Assembly (NCBI GenBank): GCA_017509565.1
Contig: JAFWPM010000195.1
Coordinates: forward strand, 1-36,709
Origin: Kiritimatiellia bacterium
GTDB taxonomy: Bacteria; Verrucomicrobiota; Kiritimatiellia; RFP12; JAAYLN01
Length of the DNA stretch: 36,709 nucleotides
Direction: 5' to 3'
In this document: piece by piece, positions 13,920 through 22,609 of the stretch
Position numbering within the stretch: position 1 is the stretch's first letter
Layout: each line of letters starts with the position of its first letter
The notes under the pieces: generated by a model
Seen by the model: only the letters and a program-made list of their open reading frames with translations
Database searches by the model: none
Told to the model about the DNA's origin: nothing
Program-made: the position numbers and the translations under genes

Positions 13920-16226
13920 CTACCGCATGTGGATGACTGTCGCGGCGACCTTGCCGGCGCGGACGGCGCCCTTGCCTGAAACCGCCACGCCCGCGCGGGA
14001 GATTGCCGCGCCGTGTCCGGCAATCTCGCGCCCGCCGACGGAAAACGCGGGCATCGTCACCTCCGCCTCGTCCTCAAGGTCGAGCAGCAGCGTCGAACCA
14101 GCCGCCATGTCTATCGCCACATTGTCGAGTTCTCCAAGCGGGGAAACCTTTGAGAGTCGCACGTCGTCGATGAAGAACATCGGCCCGACGTTATCGTTGC
14201 CGCCGCATGTCTCGAACGCAACCGTGTTATCCCCGGCGGAGAGTTCGACCGTATGCGAGAAGCGTTCGAACACGCCGGGATCTGTCGAGACACTGTCAAA
14301 CTCCTGGCCGCCAACGGAGGCCTTCAGCGTGAAGCCCTCGAAGCTCACCGAATAGTCGCGACGCGCACGGGCGAACGAGAACCTGTAGATGCCGGATTCC
14401 GGGACGGACACCGTCTGCGAAAGCCGCGTCCGCTGGCGCAGGTAGGCTGTCTTGTCGCCCGCCGTCGTCCATGGATGCGCCGAAGAGACCACGCAGCCAT
14501 TGGACTGGACGCCACTTCCATCTCTGTTGCCGTCGTTTTCCGCCAGTTTTTCAAGTGTCCATCCGTTGGGTGTCAGCGCATCGAAACCTCTGTTGTCCGT
14601 TATCGCATTGGCCTCGAAACTGCCGTTGGCGACCAGGTTCGAGCAGGAGACATCCGTGAGGCGCAAGGTTCCGCCTGAAGCGACGGAAATCAAGAACCCT
14701 CCGGTTCCGCCTGAAACGCCTGTCGAAAGCTCCAGCGTCCCGCCGTCGCTCACGTTCGCGGCAACGTCGTCAAGGACGCTTTCAGACACCGCTAGCGTTC
14801 CGGCGTTCGCGGAAAAGACCGCGCCAGACGCGCCTATTCCGCAGAGAGCGACGCGGCCGGCGCCGGTCTTGGCAAGCGCGGTTTGCACGGCGCGGCGGCA
14901 GAAAACGCGTATGTCGTCAATGGCGAGTATCGACCATTTGTCGGCGTCCTCCGCAGGCTTTGTTGTCTCGAATTGGAGATAGTAGCTCCCGGCGGGGAGA
15001 TTGAACGGTCCGACCTCGAACTCCGTAAAGGCGTTGTGGTAGTCATCGCGGGCGGGAAGCGTTTTTTCGTAATAGACGGTGCCGTCCGCGGCGCTCGTGA
15101 AGCGGACTTTCATTTCGATGCCGTAGGAATAGTATTTTGAGCGCGTTGCGGCGCACAAGGCGACGAACCATTCTCCCTGAGCGTCGGGAATGGCGACCGG
15201 GGAATTTGCGGCGAGTCGGTGCAGGCAGCGCATCACGCAGTAGTGAGTTCCGGCCGATGTCCTGCCTTCGATGTCGAGGTTGGACGCTCCGCCGTTTTCC
15301 TTGACCCCGACCTTCTCTCCCGCGCCTGACAGTTTCGTAAGAGTCCAGCCGGTTTCCCCGTTTTCGAAACTGGCGTTCGCGGGTGTTGCGGTGGCCGTCG
15401 TTTTCGTGGCAGTCGCCATGTCGATCGGGAGGCCGAGTTCAACGTCGGCGCCCGCCGCCGCCTCAATCGCCAGGTTGTCGGCGCTGACGGTAAAGCGTGA
15501 AGCCGCCCTGTCGGCAGCCGTGCCGACGTAGTCGAAGAACGGGGAAAGAGACGGCCGAGCGACACGGAGAGTCCCGTCACCAAGTTCAAACGGTTTTAGT
15601 GCGCCCGATAGCCGGATTCCCGCCAGTGCTTCATTGTCAGACCCAGTCAGCGAGAGGGTGATGCGACTGTCGCCTGAAACGCGGCCCAACCATGGACGGA
15701 ATGAAGCGTTGGCGATGCCGAGCGACCGGATTACCGGGTAGTCGGCAAGTCCGGGCGCGACGACTTGCGAGTCGGCATGCGCGAAGACCACCTTGTTGGA
15801 AATCTCCAGCATGCCGGAATTGCGCGCGACGATTTTCCCCAAATAGAGACCGTTCCCGCCACCGCCCAGGACGAGAGGCCCGGTTCCAAGGGCGTCTGCG
15901 CCCCTCACGCGCATCTGTCCGCTGGCGATTTCGATGCCGTCTGGAAGGTCGGACGCTTCGGATGGAACAAAGTCGAATTGGAAGAGATCGGGCATGTCGA
16001 AGACGAGTTTCCGGACTGTCGCCACATCCGGGAAGGACTGTGAAAAAGTCTTCTCGGATGTCGTCCACTCCGCCGATCTGCGAACCGTCACGATCGCGCC
16101 GTTGGTCGAGACCGAGAACATCGCGTTGTCGTCGGCCGCGCCGGCAGCCAGCGCCGCGCAGAGTGCCGCCGGGACTGCCGCCATCCTTGCGGCGGTTCCG
16201 GACAGCCTTGTCTTTAGGTATTGCAT
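13920..16226 (-). CDS. Large secreted beta-strand-repeat protein with two carbohydrate-binding-like modules
   Basis: A 768-residue exported protein. ATG 16226 is chosen because GGAGGA (16235-16240 on the plus strand as TCCTCC) lies eight bases upstream and the protein then opens with a signal peptide (MQYLKTRLSGTAARMAAVPA, cleavage near AAGA). The first third has beta-strand-repeat traits (GTGPLVLGGGGNGLYLG, DGTLRVARPSL). Two related jelly-roll-like modules follow: ANASFENGETGWTLTKL ... ILAIDDIRVF and LVANGSFEANAITDNRGF ... MFFIDDVRLSKV. These begin with NASFEN/NGSFE and end with IDDIRV/IDDVRL like family-4/9-type carbohydrate-binding modules. It probably sits on the cell surface or in the medium and binds glycans. 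It is probably co-transcribed with the oxidoreductase five bases downstream. The C-terminus is ATVIHMR. Confidence 0.78.
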   Translation of the reverse strand: MQYLKTRLSGTAARMAAVPAALCAALAAGAADDNAMFSVSTNGAIVTVRRSAEWTTSEKTFSQSFPDVATVRKLVFDMPDLFQFDFVPSEASDLPDGIEIASGQMRVRGADALGTGPLVLGGGGNGLYLGKIVARNSGMLEISNKVVFAHADSQVVAPGLADYPVIRSLGIANASFRPWLGRVSGDSRITLSLTGSDNEALAGIRLSGALKPFELGDGTLRVARPSLSPFFDYVGTAADRAASRFTVSADNLAIEAAAGADVELGLPIDMATATKTTATATPANASFENGETGWTLTKLSGAGEKVGVKENGGASNLDIEGRTSAGTHYCVMRCLHRLAANSPVAIPDAQGEWFVALCAATRSKYYSYGIEMKVRFTSAADGTVYYEKTLPARDDYHNAFTEFEVGPFNLPAGSYYLQFETTKPAEDADKWSILAIDDIRVFCRRAVQTALAKTGAGRVALCGIGASGAVFSANAGTLAVSESVLDDVAANVSDGGTLELSTGVSGGTGGFLISVASGGTLRLTDVSCSNLVANGSFEANAITDNRGFDALTPNGWTLEKLAENDGNRDGSGVQSNGCVVSSAHPWTTAGDKTAYLRQRTRLSQTVSVPESGIYRFSFARARRDYSVSFEGFTLKASVGGQEFDSVSTDPGVFERFSHTVELSAGDNTVAFETCGGNDNVGPMFFIDDVRLSKVSPLGELDNVAIDMAAGSTLLLDLEDEAEVTMPAFSVGGREIAGHGAAISRAGVAVSGKGAVRAGKVAATVIHMR

Positions 16227-16289
16227 CAATTGTTTCCTCCACGCGCTGGCGGCGTCCACCATGGACCCCATCGCCGCGCTACAGATTCC

Positions 16290-16295
16290 ATGATA
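16290..16295 (-). promoter_or_regulatory. Possible -10 box upstream of the 13920-16226 gene
   Basis: Minus strand TATCAT lies about 65 bases before the ATG at 16226. No good -35 is present. An AAAAAACTTTGC stretch (16332-16345 area) sits further upstream and recurs upstream of the gene at 22406, so activator-dependent transcription is possible. Confidence 0.3.
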
Positions 16296-16355
16296 CCATC
16301 CCGCCACCGGACGAGCGTTCCTTTTCTGCAAAGTTTTTTTTGCGGGGTGTGGATT

Positions 16356-17585
16356 TCAGCGCCGGTGCAAAGCCCGCCAGGCGGTCATGGACGCTCCCGT
16401 CCGCCTGCGGAAAACCTTGCGCAGCTCGACCTGCGAACCGAAGCCGCACATGTCGGATATCGCTCCGATGGACGTGTCGGTCTCGGCGAGAAGCGTGAAG
16501 ACGCGCTCAAGGCGTACTTGCAGTATCTCGTCGTGGGCGGTGTGCCCCATCGCCTCGCGGAACCTGAGGTAGAAGAGACGCTCCGAGACGCGGCTGCGCC
16601 GGACGAGATCGGCAGTCGTGAGGCCATCGCAAGCTTCGCGCCGGATCGTTTCCATGGCCCTGGCGACGAAATGTTCGCTCCGTCCCCGCCCGCGCGTGGA
16701 TTTGCGCCGGTCCACAAGCAGCTGGCCGAAGGTTGCGACGCCACCATGCATCGCGACAGGCGCTTGGGCGGATTCGCGCCTGCGCGGCCCTTCATTGCGG
16801 GCGCAGCCAAACCCTTCGTTCGAGGCGAAGGCGAAGAGCGCTTTCGCCGCGAGGTAGCCGGAAAGCTCGAAGTCTATTTTCACGGATGAGATGTCACGCA
16901 CGATTTGCGCCATCGCCGGCTTGCTGGGTGCGCCGCCGTTGGCGCCGACGAGCGTGGCGTCGTATGGCATGAAACGGTGCGCGGCGCCGAGGGCGAGCGC
17001 GACGTCGGCGGCAATGCCGTCGTTGACGGCGAAGATGGCGCAGCGGCCCGGAAGCGACGCGATCCACGGCCCCAGGCGCTTCCGGAACGCCTCTTCGGTC
17101 CTGTCGCGCCCCGTGTCGAAGACTAGGCATTCCGCGCCAGCCCTGCGGCAGAGAGTCTGGAACGCACCTGACCGCTCCTGCGACCAGCGCTGTCCCGACT
17201 GCCAGTATGGGACGACAGCATAGACTGGCGGCGCCCCATACGAGAGTTCGGCGAACGCAGACTCCGCGATTGCGGTCTCGTCGCACCGGACGAAAGGCTG
17301 CGCCTCTCGCCATTGCGCCGTGTCGGGGACGTCGATGAATACCGTGGGAGTCCCGGCGAAGAGACGGGGCGAAAGGCGCGGAGTCTCGGCGACGCAGCCG
17401 ACGGGACGGAGGCTGCGCAGCTTCGACGGCACATCCTCGGGACTGCAGTCGGCGGCGCCGAGAGCCACCACTTCGAAGCCGAGCGCCCCTGCATGGCGGC
17501 GGATGCCGTCCAGCCGGCGGCGGAACATCTCCGCCTTGGCGCCGAGACTGAAGTTCACGTAGAGGATTGCCGCCCTTGCCTTCAT
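16356..17585 (-). CDS. XylR-like transcriptional regulator (PBP1 domain plus AraC helix-turn-helix)
   Basis: A 409-residue cytoplasmic regulator. The N-terminal 280 residues are a periplasmic-binding-protein-type sugar sensor (AILYVNFSLGAKAEMFRRRLDGIRRHAG; VFIDVPD; CAIFAVNDGIAADVALALGA). It ends in the linker motif QLLVDRRKSTRGRGR, then a two-part AraC domain (LTTADLVRRSRVSERLFYLRFREAMGHTAHDEI ... SIGAISDMCGFGSQVELRKVFRRRTGASMTAWR). Such proteins usually activate adjacent sugar-use genes when a ligand is bound. The start MKARAAILY aligns with its paralogs at 22610-23845 and 35168-36403. A TATATA box plus the palindrome AGGGAGACACCCT lies 34-55 bases upstream. Downstream on the same strand come the beta-strand-repeat protein and the oxidoreductase, its likely targets. 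Confidence 0.92.
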   Translation of the reverse strand: MKARAAILYVNFSLGAKAEMFRRRLDGIRRHAGALGFEVVALGAADCSPEDVPSKLRSLRPVGCVAETPRLSPRLFAGTPTVFIDVPDTAQWREAQPFVRCDETAIAESAFAELSYGAPPVYAVVPYWQSGQRWSQERSGAFQTLCRRAGAECLVFDTGRDRTEEAFRKRLGPWIASLPGRCAIFAVNDGIAADVALALGAAHRFMPYDATLVGANGGAPSKPAMAQIVRDISSVKIDFELSGYLAAKALFAFASNEGFGCARNEGPRRRESAQAPVAMHGGVATFGQLLVDRRKSTRGRGRSEHFVARAMETIRREACDGLTTADLVRRSRVSERLFYLRFREAMGHTAHDEILQVRLERVFTLLAETDTSIGAISDMCGFGSQVELRKVFRRRTGASMTAWRALHRR

Positions 17586-17618
17586 GTCATGCCTTTTGCA
17601 AATGGGGTTGTACCAATT

Positions 17619-17640
17619 AGGGAGACACCCTTATATATAA
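17619..17640 (-). promoter_or_regulatory. TATATA box with AGGGAGACACCCT palindrome before the regulator
   Basis: On the minus strand TATATA is followed by AGGGTGTCTCCCT (17631-17619), a hairpin/operator with 4-bp arms. The same 13-base palindrome with a TATATA box lies at 36431-36453 before the other intact regulator. A perfect inverted repeat GGCATTA-tcag-TAATGCC (17650-17667) covers the -35 zone. Autoregulation of the XylR-like regulators is the simplest reading, but this is inference. Confidence 0.5.
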
Positions 17641-17945
17641 TAAAGTCCCGGCATTATCAGTAATGCCGCGGCGACAATCGAACACAGGGTTCCAATGCGC
17701 AGTATTTTCCAGTCAGAGAATCCATGCAATGCGGCCAATATCACCACAAGCATGACACCGGGCGTTTCACGCAAAAACTCCAGCAATCCGCGCTGCATGC
17801 CGGATACATTGTGGATTTCAACAAGATAGTTGTTGAACACCGCTCCGAAACAGCCAATGCCAACTCCCCAAACGAGTATGCTGGTGAAAAACGAACCAGC
17901 GCCCGAGCCCGGCTTGCATATTTGCGAATATGAAAATAATTTCAT
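17631..17945 (-). pseudogene. MFS transporter, N-terminal fragment
   Basis: A 104-codon remnant. The sequence SILVWGVGIGCFGAVFNNYLVEIHNVSGMQRGLLEFLRETPGVMLVVILAALHGFSDWKILRIGTLCSIVAAALLI reads as the first three membrane helices of a major facilitator transporter. A functional protein would need about 400 residues; this one stops at a TAA inside the TATATA box of the next gene, so the regulator's promoter appears to have replaced the rest. It begins 26 bases after the GH5 stop on the same strand and was presumably the sugar importer of that operon. Base composition is clearly more AT-rich than its neighbours, which suggests foreign origin or decay. Confidence 0.7.
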
Positions 17946-17971
17946 GGTTCACCCATCGGCGTTATGGATTT

Positions 17972-19561
17972 TTAGTCAATACGGCCCGCGAAGCCGTCAC
18001 GCAGGGCGTCCAGGAGTGGCTCGTTGATGGGCATGTCGGAGCCATCAGCCGCCTGCTCCTGAATAGCCATGGTCTGGATGCCCGGGCGGTGCGGCTCGCG
18101 GTAGTTCCAGAACGTCCAGTGGAAGCCGTGTCTCTCGAAAAGGCGGATGCGCTCGCGCGTGGCGCGGGCCTGGTAGCCGGGATCGGCGGCGTCGGGGATG
18201 TCGGAAAACTCGCCGACCCAGACCGGAACGCCGTTGCGCCGCGCAAAGTCCGCCGCCGGGGCGATTCGCCGCGCAATGTCGTCCGGGTCGATGTCCGCGT
18301 CGCCAAGGCCGCGCACGGCCGCCGCGGCGTAGGTGCGCCCGGTGGCGTTTTCGAGCCGCATCCAGCCGCGGATCAGGAAGGAGCGCTCCTTGCCGGAGGT
18401 CCAGATTTTCGCGCCCTCCCAGCCGTTGTAGTCCTGATCGGGCGCCGGATCGACGCGGAGCGAGCCGGGGGCGCCGCGGCCCATGTCTGGATCGAAGACC
18501 ATGCGCGAAACGGGGGAGCGCTCCGGGCGGAAACCTTTCGCCCCGGCGTCGAAGGAAAAGCGGCGGAGCGTTTCGCCCGTGGCGGCGTCGATGATCTCTA
18601 TGTCGTCGAACCAGACCGTTCCGGCGTTCCTCTCCGTGCGAAGTAGCGTGGTGAAACTGCGATCGTCGGGAAGCGAGCGGTATTCGACCTCGAAGGGCAC
18701 CCAGCCGTCCGTCGTGCCGTCGCGGGCGTTTTCGCCTTCACCCACGTTGCGGAGCCACTTGATGCTGCGCCCGCCCTCGTAGAAGTGGAAGGTGTAGATG
18801 ACGTTCGAATCGTCAAGGAGTATTCCGTCCACCATGGCGCTGGCGGGCGACCAGTTGTCGCCGGGAACGACGAGGGTCTTCTCCGGCGCGACCTCGCGCA
18901 CCGCCGCCGCCGCGCGGCGGACGACGGCCATGTGCGGGGCGGGCCCCTGGCGCTGCGTCACTGGTTCGTTCATGAGCTCGTAGGCGGCGACGGCCGTCTC
19001 GTCGCGGTAGCGCGCGGCGAGTGCGCGCCAAAGCGAGACGTAGCGCGCCTGGCAGCCCTCGTCCGACCACAGGCGGTTGCCGCCGCCGTCGGAGTAGGAG
19101 ACGGGCGTCTGGCCGCCGGGGCATTCGTGCATGTCGAGAATGACGTAGAGGCCGTGCCGCGCGGCCCATCCGACCACCTCGTCGATGTCGCGCACCTTCG
19201 CCTCGTCGAGAGTGCCGTCGCGGGCGTCGGACTCCACGTCCTTGTAGGAAAACGGCAGACGCATCAGATTCGCGCCCCACTGCGCCATGCGCTCCGCCTC
19301 GCGCTCCGTGTAGACCGTCCCGGCGTCGTGCCACCAGCCCCAGTTCACGCCACGGAGGCGGACTTCCTCCCCGCCCGCCACGAGGCGCGCCCCTTCGACG
19401 CGGATCGGCGGCAACGGCGTGGATTGGCCAGTCGCGCCGCCACAGCCACCGGAGACCGCGCAGCCCGCGCCGCATACAACGGCAAATACTAATAACGCAA
19501 AGAGCTGGGAAGATACCACCGCTATGTTCTTCAAATAGTCGCTAATGGTTAATCTGCTCAT
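17972..19561 (-). CDS. Exported glycoside hydrolase family 5 enzyme with inserted beta-sandwich module
   Basis: A 529-residue retaining glycosidase. ATG 19561 starts an export signal (ISDYLKNIAVVSSQLFALLV, then CGAGCAVSGGCGG; possible lipoprotein cysteine at 30 or 34, lipobox imperfect). The catalytic barrel has LRGVNWGWWHD, MRLPFSYKDV, VILDMHECPG, the acid/base Glu199 in YELMNEPVT, and the nucleophile Glu451 in VWVGEFSD, then WTFWNYR. The two glutamates are 252 residues apart, against roughly 100-120 in ordinary GH5. The extra part (about 285-412) is a carbohydrate-binding-like sandwich (TVWFDDIEIIDAATGE ... SFLIRGWMRLENATG). Substrate is probably a beta-mannan or beta-glucan; not provable here. 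It is followed by the MFS fragment. Confidence 0.88.
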   Translation of the reverse strand: MSRLTISDYLKNIAVVSSQLFALLVFAVVCGAGCAVSGGCGGATGQSTPLPPIRVEGARLVAGGEEVRLRGVNWGWWHDAGTVYTEREAERMAQWGANLMRLPFSYKDVESDARDGTLDEAKVRDIDEVVGWAARHGLYVILDMHECPGGQTPVSYSDGGGNRLWSDEGCQARYVSLWRALAARYRDETAVAAYELMNEPVTQRQGPAPHMAVVRRAAAAVREVAPEKTLVVPGDNWSPASAMVDGILLDDSNVIYTFHFYEGGRSIKWLRNVGEGENARDGTTDGWVPFEVEYRSLPDDRSFTTLLRTERNAGTVWFDDIEIIDAATGETLRRFSFDAGAKGFRPERSPVSRMVFDPDMGRGAPGSLRVDPAPDQDYNGWEGAKIWTSGKERSFLIRGWMRLENATGRTYAAAAVRGLGDADIDPDDIARRIAPAADFARRNGVPVWVGEFSDIPDAADPGYQARATRERIRLFERHGFHWTFWNYREPHRPGIQTMAIQEQAADGSDMPINEPLLDALRDGFAGRID

Positions 19562-19654
19562 AAAATCAATTATATTCAATGCCATGTGGGTAGTCAATAT
19601 AATCCGGCCAAAAACCTTGTTGCATTCCACCCAAGTGCCTCGGAGGACGGCTAA

Positions 19655-19745
19655 GCGACATTCGACAGCCGACAGCCCGGCGACGATCGACACCCAACTG
19701 CCGCAAGTCGTTTCCGGCTGTCGGATGCCGAATGTCGAATGTCGC
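19655..19745. repeat. Dispersed inverted repeat, GCGACATTCGA family
   Basis: The arms GCGACATTCGA...CCGACAGCC (19655-19677) and GGCTGTCGG...TCGAATGTCGC (19716-19745) pair over 20 positions, with a 7-base bulge in the right arm. It lies between the end of the gene at 19764 and the GH5 start and could act as a terminator-like hairpin. The rest of the gap 19562-19763 shows no gene. Confidence 0.6.
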
Positions 19746-19763
19746 CGGACTCTGCAGACAGTG

Positions 19764-22406
19764 CTACCGCACGACCATGACGAACGGGATGGCCGAGGCG
19801 TAGATCACGCCGTCCGAAAGCGTCAGGTTCACGTGGCGGGAGCCGCCGCCGGAGAGCTGCGCGACGACCTTTTCCGGCAGCGTTCCGGAGATAGACCCCA
19901 CCTTCGCCACCGCGAACCGGTCGGGGAGCGACGATCCGGAAACGGCCAGCGCCGGCTCGCCGGCGAGGACGAGCGTGTCGATGGTGAGCGGTTCGGCCGC
20001 ATCCAGGTCCACGGCGAAGAGGGAGCCGGCCTCGAACTGCGCCTTCTTGACGGTCCCCGTGCCGCCGATGGCCGCGCCGTCGCGGACGACCGCGTTTGCG
20101 TCTCCGCTCGCGAACGAGCCGTCGAACAGGACGGTTCCCTCCTTGACGTTGAACTGCCCGGTCGTATTGCAGCCCGCGGCGAGGCGGAGCGTTCCGGCAC
20201 CGGTTTTTCGCACGATTCCGTCGCCGGAAGGCGCGGCGCCCGCGACGAGCGTTTCGCCGTTCGCGACCTCGAACGTTCCGCCGTTCGTCCGGGCCGTGTC
20301 CGTGGAGACGGTGCCGGTGTTTTCGACGACGATCGCGACCGAGGCGGGGATCGTGAACGAGCTCTCCGCGGAGAACACGCCGTTGCTGCGGAAATGGATC
20401 GCGGACGCGCCGCCGACCGCGGCGGCGGACGCGAACGCCGCCTTGACCGCGAAGTTCTCGATCCGCCATGTTCCCGTGAACGCCGCGTTGTCGCCGGAGA
20501 AGCGGAAAATGCCGGGATAGGAGGCGTTCGGCGCGTAGTCGGACGAGGTCGAGGACTCGTAGGCCATGCGCACGGGACCCGTGCCGGAGACGGCCGCCGA
20601 GACGCCGAGCGTGCGGCTCTTCTCCCGCTTGCCGTTCTCGTGGTACACCTGCAGCAGCAGCTCCACGGGCGCAGAATCGGAGCCGGAGACGGTCGCGGCG
20701 CCCGCTACGTCGCTGCCCTGCGCGCGCGTGGAGTTCATGATCGCGCCGCTTTCGAGGCGCAGGTCCGGGACCGTCACGGTCGCGCCCTGCGCGGAGAACT
20801 TGCCGCCGGCGAGGATCGTGAGCGGAGAATCGGGGAACGCGCCCGCCGCGCCGTCCGGCGCGCGGAGCTGCAGGCCCGATTTGACGAAGTAGAGCGCGTC
20901 CGCGTGCGGGGTCTGTCCGTCGCTCCAGCGCGCGGCGGAGGCGAACGACGAGCCGCTGGAGGCGGTGTCCGACGCCGTCAGGAAGACCATCGCCTTGGGG
21001 AGCGTATAGACGAGGGAGTTCGTGCCGTCGCCGGAAACGACGGAGAACGTCCCGCCCTCGATGGAGGAAAGCGAAGGCGCCGAGGCCGTGAACGCGGAGG
21101 CGTCGATGGCGCCGGCCGCCGTGAGAACCGTGAACGAAGCGGAGGAGGAGAGCGACTCGGCGTCGGAGTCCGTGAATTCGACGGCGACGGACGAGCCGGA
21201 CGGCAACGAGAGCGAGCCGGTCACGACGAGCGGATCCGCGGCGAGCGGCTTGCGGATCGCGGTCGCGCCGGATGCAAAGCCGTCCAGCGAGAGCGAGGCG
21301 AACGTGGCGCCGCCCGCGAGCGAGACCGTCGCGCCGCCGGTGACGGAGACCGCTCCGGCGCTCGCGCCGTCGGCCACCGCGAAGTCGTTCGTCTGCGCGA
21401 CCGCGAGCGGTATCGCGGGATTGGCGTAGCCGCTGCCGAGCGCCAGGACGCCCGTGCCGTCGGTGGCGATGCCGTCGATGCCGGAGATCGCGACGTCTCC
21501 GAGTTCGACGGCGCGGTAGGTGGTTCCGTTGGCCCCGCTGTTTTTCACGACGAGCGTGCCCGTCCCGGAAATCGTCGAGCCGCCGCCGATGGCAAGGCCG
21601 GTGTCGGAGCCGCTCGCGGTATAGACGCCGATCGTCGAACCGGCGACGGTGATCGCGGCGCCCTCGATCGCCACGGTGCCGGAGGACGCGCCGAAAAGAC
21701 GCGCGGTGTCGTTGTCGAGCGCAAGCGAGGGCGAAGCGCCGAGCGACGAGGAGGAAGCGACCACCAGGCAGACGCCGTTGCCGGCGCCTTCGACCTCGAT
21801 CGATCCGTTGTAGCCGGAGTTGTCGCCGCGGAGGAAGCAGTAGAACTGCGCGCCGGAGCCGTCCGCGCCGTCACTTGCGGTGCGCTGGATCTTGAGGCAC
21901 GTCCCGGAAGCGCCGGAAATGGCGGAATCGACGTAGGTCCGCCGGACGCCGCCGTTGCCGGAGCCTTGGAAAATCGACGGCGCGGACGGAACGCCGAAAA
22001 CCGTCATTGCGCCCTTCAGCGTCTTGTCGGAGGCCCCGTCGCCTTGGGAGACAAGCGCGTTGTAGATGCGGAAGTCGGCGATCTCGATCGACGAGCCTTT
22101 TCCCTTGAGGATGAAGCGCGCGCCGCCGTCAAGCGAGAACGAGTTGCCTCGGAACACGCTCGCGGCCTTGTCGATGGCGGGAGAGCGCGTGTCGCGCCCG
22201 TTGTTGACGAGGTAGTCGTTGCCCGCGACCGGCGCGCCGCCGGGGAAATTCGCGCCGTCGATGATCGAGTTCTTTCCCGCGCCGTCGCTGGCCGACTGCA
22301 CGATGTAGCCGGAGGTGTCGGAGATGGAGGTCGTGTAGGCGAACGCCACTGCGCTGTGCGCGGCGACCACGAATGCAAGGCAGAATTTTGGAACAGTCTT
22401 GTTCAT
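19764..22406 (-). CDS. Large secreted autotransporter-type beta-strand-repeat protein
   Basis: An 880-residue protein. ATG 22406 has AAGGAG six to eleven bases upstream, and the product opens with a signal peptide (MNKTVPKFCLAFVVAAHSAV, cleavage AFA|YTT near 23). The body is Gly/Ala/Ser-rich beta-strand repeats such as GIVRKTGAGTLRLAAGC, GQFNVKEGTVLFDGSF and GTGTVKKAQFEAGSL, matching the autotransporter-associated beta-strand repeat. Yet there is no C-terminal barrel: the protein ends IPFVMVVR. It is probably a fibrous surface or secreted protein shaped like a beta-helix. It follows the regulator at 22610-23845 and precedes the GH5 gene, which suggests a role in glycan capture. The long open frame on the opposite strand is an antisense shadow of this biased coding. 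Confidence 0.8.
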   Translation of the reverse strand: MNKTVPKFCLAFVVAAHSAVAFAYTTSISDTSGYIVQSASDGAGKNSIIDGANFPGGAPVAGNDYLVNNGRDTRSPAIDKAASVFRGNSFSLDGGARFILKGKGSSIEIADFRIYNALVSQGDGASDKTLKGAMTVFGVPSAPSIFQGSGNGGVRRTYVDSAISGASGTCLKIQRTASDGADGSGAQFYCFLRGDNSGYNGSIEVEGAGNGVCLVVASSSSLGASPSLALDNDTARLFGASSGTVAIEGAAITVAGSTIGVYTASGSDTGLAIGGGSTISGTGTLVVKNSGANGTTYRAVELGDVAISGIDGIATDGTGVLALGSGYANPAIPLAVAQTNDFAVADGASAGAVSVTGGATVSLAGGATFASLSLDGFASGATAIRKPLAADPLVVTGSLSLPSGSSVAVEFTDSDAESLSSSASFTVLTAAGAIDASAFTASAPSLSSIEGGTFSVVSGDGTNSLVYTLPKAMVFLTASDTASSGSSFASAARWSDGQTPHADALYFVKSGLQLRAPDGAAGAFPDSPLTILAGGKFSAQGATVTVPDLRLESGAIMNSTRAQGSDVAGAATVSGSDSAPVELLLQVYHENGKREKSRTLGVSAAVSGTGPVRMAYESSTSSDYAPNASYPGIFRFSGDNAAFTGTWRIENFAVKAAFASAAAVGGASAIHFRSNGVFSAESSFTIPASVAIVVENTGTVSTDTARTNGGTFEVANGETLVAGAAPSGDGIVRKTGAGTLRLAAGCNTTGQFNVKEGTVLFDGSFASGDANAVVRDGAAIGGTGTVKKAQFEAGSLFAVDLDAAEPLTIDTLVLAGEPALAVSGSSLPDRFAVAKVGSISGTLPEKVVAQLSGGGSRHVNLTLSDGVIYASAIPFVMVVR

Positions 22407-22431
22407 GAGGTTGTGTCTCCTTTCGCCGATT

Positions 22432-22578
22432 ATCCTAGCCGCTTTTGGCGAGGACACCTCCAGAATCCGGCAAAGTTTTTTATCTCCCGCAGAAAACGCT
22501 CCACTCCCACGGCGTTGCCAAAAGGCGTAGTGTCCATACGGCGATTGGCAACAACGAGGCATGATGGAAGTTTGGCAA
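22432..22578 (-). promoter_or_regulatory. Upstream control region of the 19764-22406 gene
   Basis: Minus strand GGCTAGGATAAT (-10 TAGGAT at 22437-22432) lies 26 bases before the start. No clear -35 is present. Further upstream are three 7-base sites, TTGCCAA at 22515 and TTGGCAA at 22545 and 22572, which also occur upstream of the other beta-strand-repeat genes. An activator-dependent promoter is likely. Confidence 0.4.
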
Positions 22579-22609
22579 GGATGGTGTCATGGAGTTTGAG
22601 GACGAGACA

